DNA of 64,000 nt, taken from contig CALYLW010000208.1 in NCBI GenBank assembly GCA_944989445.1, forward strand, positions 190,424-254,423, written 5' to 3'. The notes beneath the pieces were generated by a model, which was not told where the DNA came from, ran no database searches, and saw nothing but the letters and a program-made list of their open reading frames with translations. The first letter of the stretch is position 1; every line of letters begins with the position of its first letter. Positions 59,219-64,000 of this stretch are shown one piece after another. This DNA comes from Ampullaceana balthica (taxonomy: Eukaryota; Mollusca; Gastropoda; Lymnaeidae). A program made the position numbers and the translations under genes.

Positions 59219-59514
59219 GACCATGTAGAACTTTCACTGCTTTCCCTCCATGTAGAACTTTCATTACTTTCCCTCCGTGTAGAACTTTCATTACTTTCCC
59301 TCCGTGTAGAACTTTCATTACTTTCCCTCCGTGTAGAACTTTCATTACTTTCCCTCCGTGTAGAACTTTCATTACTTTCCCTCCGTGTAGAACTTTCATT
59401 ACTTTCCCTCCGTGTAGAACTTTCATTACTTTCCCCCCGTGTAGAACTTTCATTACTTTCCCTCCGTGTAGAACTTTCATTGCTTTCCCTCCGTGTAGAA
59501 CTTTCATTACTCCC
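59219..59514. repeat. 27-bp minisatellite, about 11 copies
   Basis: GTAGAACTTTCATTACTTTC followed by CCTCCGT. Open frames on both strands are caused by the 27-bp period. Confidence 0.95.
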
Positions 59515-59754
59515 CCCCCCCTGTTTTCCCGTGTATGGAAATGCATTAAACATTATTTATATTATCGGTATGAACATTTTAATACATTTTAAAATAGTTT
59601 TTAAAAATGCCATGCTCTTTAAAACTCATTGATCTAATGTTCTCTCCTTTCAAAGACCCGTAATTTGACTTAAGATTTTGTGTTGTAAATTGGGATGTAA
59701 TCTTTAAATGAGTTTTTTTTAAAGTGTCAATGTTCCTCTGACTTTCGTAAATCG

Positions 59755-60188
59755 ATAGCTGTGTTTAGGTACAATCATTGCTAGCTGTGTTTAGGTACAA
59801 TCATTGCTAGCTGTGTTTAGGTACAATCATTGCTAGCTGTGTTTAGGTACAATCGTTGCTAGCTGTGTTTAGGTACAATCATTGCTAGCTGTGTTTAGGT
59901 ACAATCATTGCTAGCTGTGTTTAGGTACACTCATTGCTAGCTGTGTTTAGGTACACTCATTGCTAGCTGTGTTTAGGTACAATCATTGCTAGCTGTGTTT
60001 AGGTACAATCATTGCTAGCTGTGTTTAGGTACAATCATTGCTAGCTGTGTTTAGGTACAATCATTGCTAGCTGTGTTTAGGTACAATCATTGCTAGATGT
60101 GTTTAGGTACAATCATTGCTAGCTGTATTTAGGTACAATCATTGCTAGCTGTGTTTAGGTACAATGTGTTTAGGTACAATCATTGCGG
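59755..60188. repeat. 26-bp minisatellite, about 16 copies
   Basis: GCTAGCTGTGTTTAGGTACA units followed by ATCATT; the last units are truncated. Confidence 0.95.
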
Positions 60189-60189
60189 T

Positions 60190-61077
60190 TTAAAATAAAA
60201 ATACATGAACATTCGTTAGATTAATTATTTTTCAGAATTCTAATTTTCTTATAATTAAATATTAATATGTCACATGCAGTGATACTGCAACATTTAAAAA
60301 AAAATTTATACTGATACTGACAACAGTCACCAAGCATTTTCCAGATAAGAGACCTTTTAAATGTAATGATAACTCCACCCTTCCCATGCCGTCAAACAAT
60401 ATCTACTGTTTGTTAAAAATGGGCCGTGCATATATATATATACTGTAATGGCAAGTTTGTAGTCGGAGATACAGCACTATGGGATAGACTATAGTCAATA
60501 GTCCACCTGTTATCTGGTGGGGACTGAGTAAGAATCTTGAGATAAGCTCAAGTCTCCACGGTCGTCCTGTGTTAAGTGCACTCAAATCCTTGTAGCAGTT
60601 CTCAGAATTAAGTTAAATTCACGGGTTACATCGGTTCTTGAGGTTACCTAGTTTAGCTTCCGCCATCGAGTTATCTTTTGTTCGGTTGTCATTATCAAGA
60701 GATGCAACTGGAGGTCAAAAAATTGTTGGGCGGGACTTTATTGCCTACCCTACAAAAAGATTTCAGAGGGAGGGAAGGCGTGTAACAGAGTGAAAGAAGG
60801 CATGTGATGGTATGTTAACGTTCTTTTTATATAATTGTCAATTACTCTATCAGCAGTGAGGGTAGGTGGACCAAGGTGCTTACGGCTAACGCCTTGATAA
60901 AATTCGTTTATTTTTACAATTAGCAAGGTGTCTAATATCTTCTGAAAATGTCCTATTTTCTTCTTTTTCCCCCGCTCTGGAAAAAGACCTGGAAATGTAT
61001 TCTAACTGCTGCAGGAACCACTAATGAACATTTGTTGGAATTGTCCGCCTTGTTGATGGTTTTGTGCTCATCTATTC
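60190..61077. other. No recognised gene
   Basis: AT-rich, with ATATATATATATAC at 60430. The 60- to 67-codon frames are not convincing. Confidence 0.5.
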
Positions 61078-61380
61078 CAGTGATGGCGGACCTTTTTGGG
61101 CCGTGTGCCAAAATTGCAAAAAATCCCCGCTTATAATAGAAGAGCCAATACTCCAATTAAATTCGAAAACTGGGGTTTAGCTTAGCAAAACAGCACACAG
61201 AGTGCGATAAGTAAGTAAGTGAAACGTTCAAGAACATACCAAAACACTTATTTAAATTACATACATGTAGTATCAATTTTTTGTGATTGTTGATTAAGGA
61301 ATTAATATTTTAGTCGCTTGCTGGCTGATGAAGCTCTGCGTGCCGACTGTGGCACGCGTGCCATAGGTTCGCCATCACTG
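61078..61380. mobile_element. hAT MITE, 303 bp, 8-bp target duplication
   Basis: CAGTGATGGCGGACCTTTTT at the left and ATAGGTTCGCCATCACTG at the right, flanked by ATCTATTC at 61070-61077 and 61381-61388. Confidence 0.95.
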
Positions 61381-62019
61381 ATCTATTCACATTCCGCTAC
61401 GGCTCAGAAACATATTTGAATCTTATCTCCGCCGCACCACTTCATTAGTTGGTAACATTCTGTGCAGAAAATGGTTTCAAACTATTAACTAAAAGTAAAC
61501 AGGAAATATAATTATATATTTAATTCAAATCTTTTAGCTAACAGTCATCTCTTCTGTATACATTTACTTTCTTTTCTATTATTTTCTCATGCCATTTATA
61601 TAACAGAACGGTTTTATAACTTTATCTTTTAACTTTCATTTGTAAGATCAGGAGCTACACGTTCCGTGAGTTCTCAGTTTATACACCAAGTTCCCTAGGT
61701 TCGGAACTAGCAGTGAGTCATTGCTAGACGCAAGGGTAACGCCGGGCACACTTCCCACACAAGTCGGATGACAGCCAATATTTGCTGTGTTCAACGGTGG
61801 CGTCAGCCCCACCCTCACGGTGGCATGCTGGTAGACGTTAATAAGAAGAAATGCTATTTATCTGTTTAGAGATTAGCTGCACCCTTTGTGGGCGGTGACC
61901 GATACGGTTCTTATTTCAGAGGGTCACCATCAATAGGTCGAGCTTGAGGGAGGGTAAGGGGTGATTTAATGAAACCGTTAATCACGGCGATGGGAATAAC
62001 TTGATGAATTGAATAACTG

Positions 62020-62490
62020 AACGTTCTCTGATGAAATAGTTCAAATACGTCTACTGACCCAATCATTGAGTTCTCTGACGGAATAGTTCAAATAGGTCTA
62101 CTGACCCAATCATTGAGTTCTCTGACGGAATAGTTCAAATAGGTCTACTGACCCAATCATTGAGTTCTCTGACGGAATAGTTCAAATAGGTCTACTGACC
62201 CAATCATTGAGTTCTCTGACAAAAAAGTTCAAACAGGTCTACTGACCCAATCATTGAGTTCTCTGGTGGAATAGTTCACATAGGTCAACTGACCCAATCA
62301 TCGAGTTCTCTGACGGAATAGTTCAAATAGGTCTTCTGGCCCAATCATCGAGTTCTCTGGTGGAATAGTTCAAACATGTCTACTGACGCAATCATTGAGT
62401 TCTCTGACGAAATAGTTCAAACAGGTCTTTTGACCCAATCATTGAGCTCTCTGACGGAATAGTTCAAACAGGTCTTCTGACCCAATCAGT
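62020..62490. repeat. 47-bp tandem repeat, about 10 copies
   Basis: TTCTCTGACGGAATAGTTCA plus CTGACCCAATCATTGAG; left copies are near-identical, right copies diverged. Confidence 0.95.
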
Positions 62491-62499
62491 GATTGTTTC

Positions 62500-64000
62500 C
62501 TGGACGCAAAGATTCACATTATCTTGCCGGTTTGGCCGTAGACTTGTGTGGGAGTACAACATTCATGTATGACAGAGAGGCAAAGTGATACTGAATGATG
62601 TTTTAAAGATATTTCTTGCACTTCAATCAGAATCATTGTAGCCACGACATCACGCATGGCGCAACATTGAAATCATAATAACCCGAATCATTTCTTAATG
62701 TCAAAATCAAGTTGTCCACGTGAGGCATATTTCCATGTCTTGTTGACAATAATCTTTTGTGTTGAAGTAGCGTCTGTAATATATATTTATATTTCATAGC
62801 ATCATAGTTGTATCGGGGACTTAGGGCGGGGCTTGCAGTCTGACATGTGTCACGCACGATATTTGGTGTTGGTGGATACGCATGAACGAACATTGGAGTT
62901 GAACCTTAAAACTTGTTTACTCGTGTCAGTTACAAAGTTTATGGTGATAGGGTTAGTTTGAACAATTCAAGTATTCGTTGTTCAAACTGCTTGATTAAAG
63001 TAGATGATCCCAAACTGGGCGCCGTGGCATCCATTTACGCACAGAGGCGTTGCTGCAGTTTTAACAATTCAATGTGTTTGTTACAAAAAACACTATTTGG
63101 TACAAGGTCCTGCTATGACGCCGTTACCCTAATATGTTTGAAAACCACCGAATCGATTAATTTGTGTTAAGTTTAAAGTTTATGTACATTTTAAACCAGT
63201 ATTGAATATATTGTTTTATTATTGTATGGATAATAAAAGCCGAAAGGTTAAATATTGGGGTTATTATCTTATATTTCGTCATGCACCACCTCCCCTCCTC
63301 TTAAATTAATCCTATAACGTCATAATTCCGCCCTGCTAGTTACGAACAAACACAGGTCAAACCATTTCTATTTTGGTAGGTTTTGCACAGCTGGTTTATT
63401 AAATAGAAGTTTCCTTTTTGGAGAGAAGAGGGCCGAAGATATGGAAATGTTTCTGATTGGTAAATGGAGTTGAAAAATAATGAAGAGATGCGTGTAAAGT
63501 AATTGAAGACAACCAAATCTAAACTGAAACAAGGCTTCTTGTCCATCAAAGGTTAGGCCAGATGTGCTCTTTGGGTCGATTCACAACGACGTGTGTATCT
63601 ACTCTCTGACACACTTGATGTCTTTAGTCAGATCTTATTGGCTTCTTACATTTTATCACTTAGTTGTAATTTCTTCATGACGTATTTAGTTTATACTTTG
63701 AACTTTGAAGTCATTTCCGATCTATTATGTGACAACACAAAGAAATAACTGCCTCGTAACAACACCTTCCCGCTTCGTTTTTCCTCATGGTTTGTTCAAC
63801 ATTCACAAACAGCAATCTCTATGCCAAACATAAAATAAATAAATAATAATAAACACTCAAAGTATATTTCAAATTGTTTTGTATTTTTTAAATTCCACAT
63901 AGGAATGTTATGTACATTTTAAAACCATCTCCCACCTCCGTCTACTTGGCGACAGTGTCGTAATTATAACGGGATTATTTCATATATTTAAATAAATTAA
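62500..64000. other. No recognised gene
   Basis: Several frames of 69-86 codons exist on both strands without recognisable motifs or splice context. Confidence 0.5.

Noticed and set aside
59206..59632. Repeat proteins on both strands
   Set aside because: 27-bp array, no independent coding evidence.
3150..62490. CRISPR array
   Set aside because: Tandem units are contiguous without unique spacers, in a eukaryotic context.
62633..63170. 85- and 86-codon frames near the right edge
   Set aside because: No recognisable motif, no conserved start context; kept only as unannotated sequence.

Overview
The window looks like nuclear DNA of a metazoan, most likely a mollusc and perhaps a gastropod. This is an inference from AT-rich sequence, spliced genes, an animal-type WDR53 gene, LINE elements carrying a PHD finger and a 2A-like motif, hAT transposons of the GTF2IRD2/ZMYM1 type, and a tRNA-derived SINE. 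No bacterial, organellar or CRISPR structure is visible.

I can support two host genes. The first is a small secreted cysteine-rich protein of 96 residues, encoded on the + strand in four short exons (8510-8558, 11525-11630, 31554-31684, 32025-32029). No exon is long enough to stand out as an open reading frame, but reading phase runs correctly across all three introns and there is an AATAAA at 32108. Intron 2 is 19.9 kb and is filled with transposons. The second is a WDR53 orthologue (45027-46055, 342 residues) on one coding exon that starts directly after a splice acceptor. A candidate promoter and non-coding first exon at 51370-51579 may belong to a gene beyond the window.

The rest is repeats. 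1-4000: a deleted hAT element, a reverse-transcriptase relic with two in-frame stops, and a 26-bp minisatellite. 4100-7100: 26-bp and 27-bp arrays. 8700-11000: intron 1 with 15-, 19- and 22/26-bp arrays; the 19-bp array is an amplified piece of a SINE. 11600-31550: intron 2 with hAT MITEs, LINE tails, a 44-bp array, MITEs rich in TGACGTCA, and an antisense LINE whose 1128-codon reading frame is split by one hAT insertion. 32000-44400: a foldback, nested MITEs, SINE and LINE tails, and an element with two identical 107-bp inverted ends. 46100-64000: AT-rich spacer, a SINE, two MITEs with clean 8-bp target duplications, and large 24-, 19-, 62-, 46-, 39-, 27-, 26- and 47-bp arrays.

Tandem arrays make up about 12 kb (near a fifth) of the window. 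The long repetitive open frames in them (for example 5652-7146 and 56766-58815) are products of repeat lengths divisible by three or free of stops, and are not annotated as proteins. All family names come from reading the sequence; no search was run.
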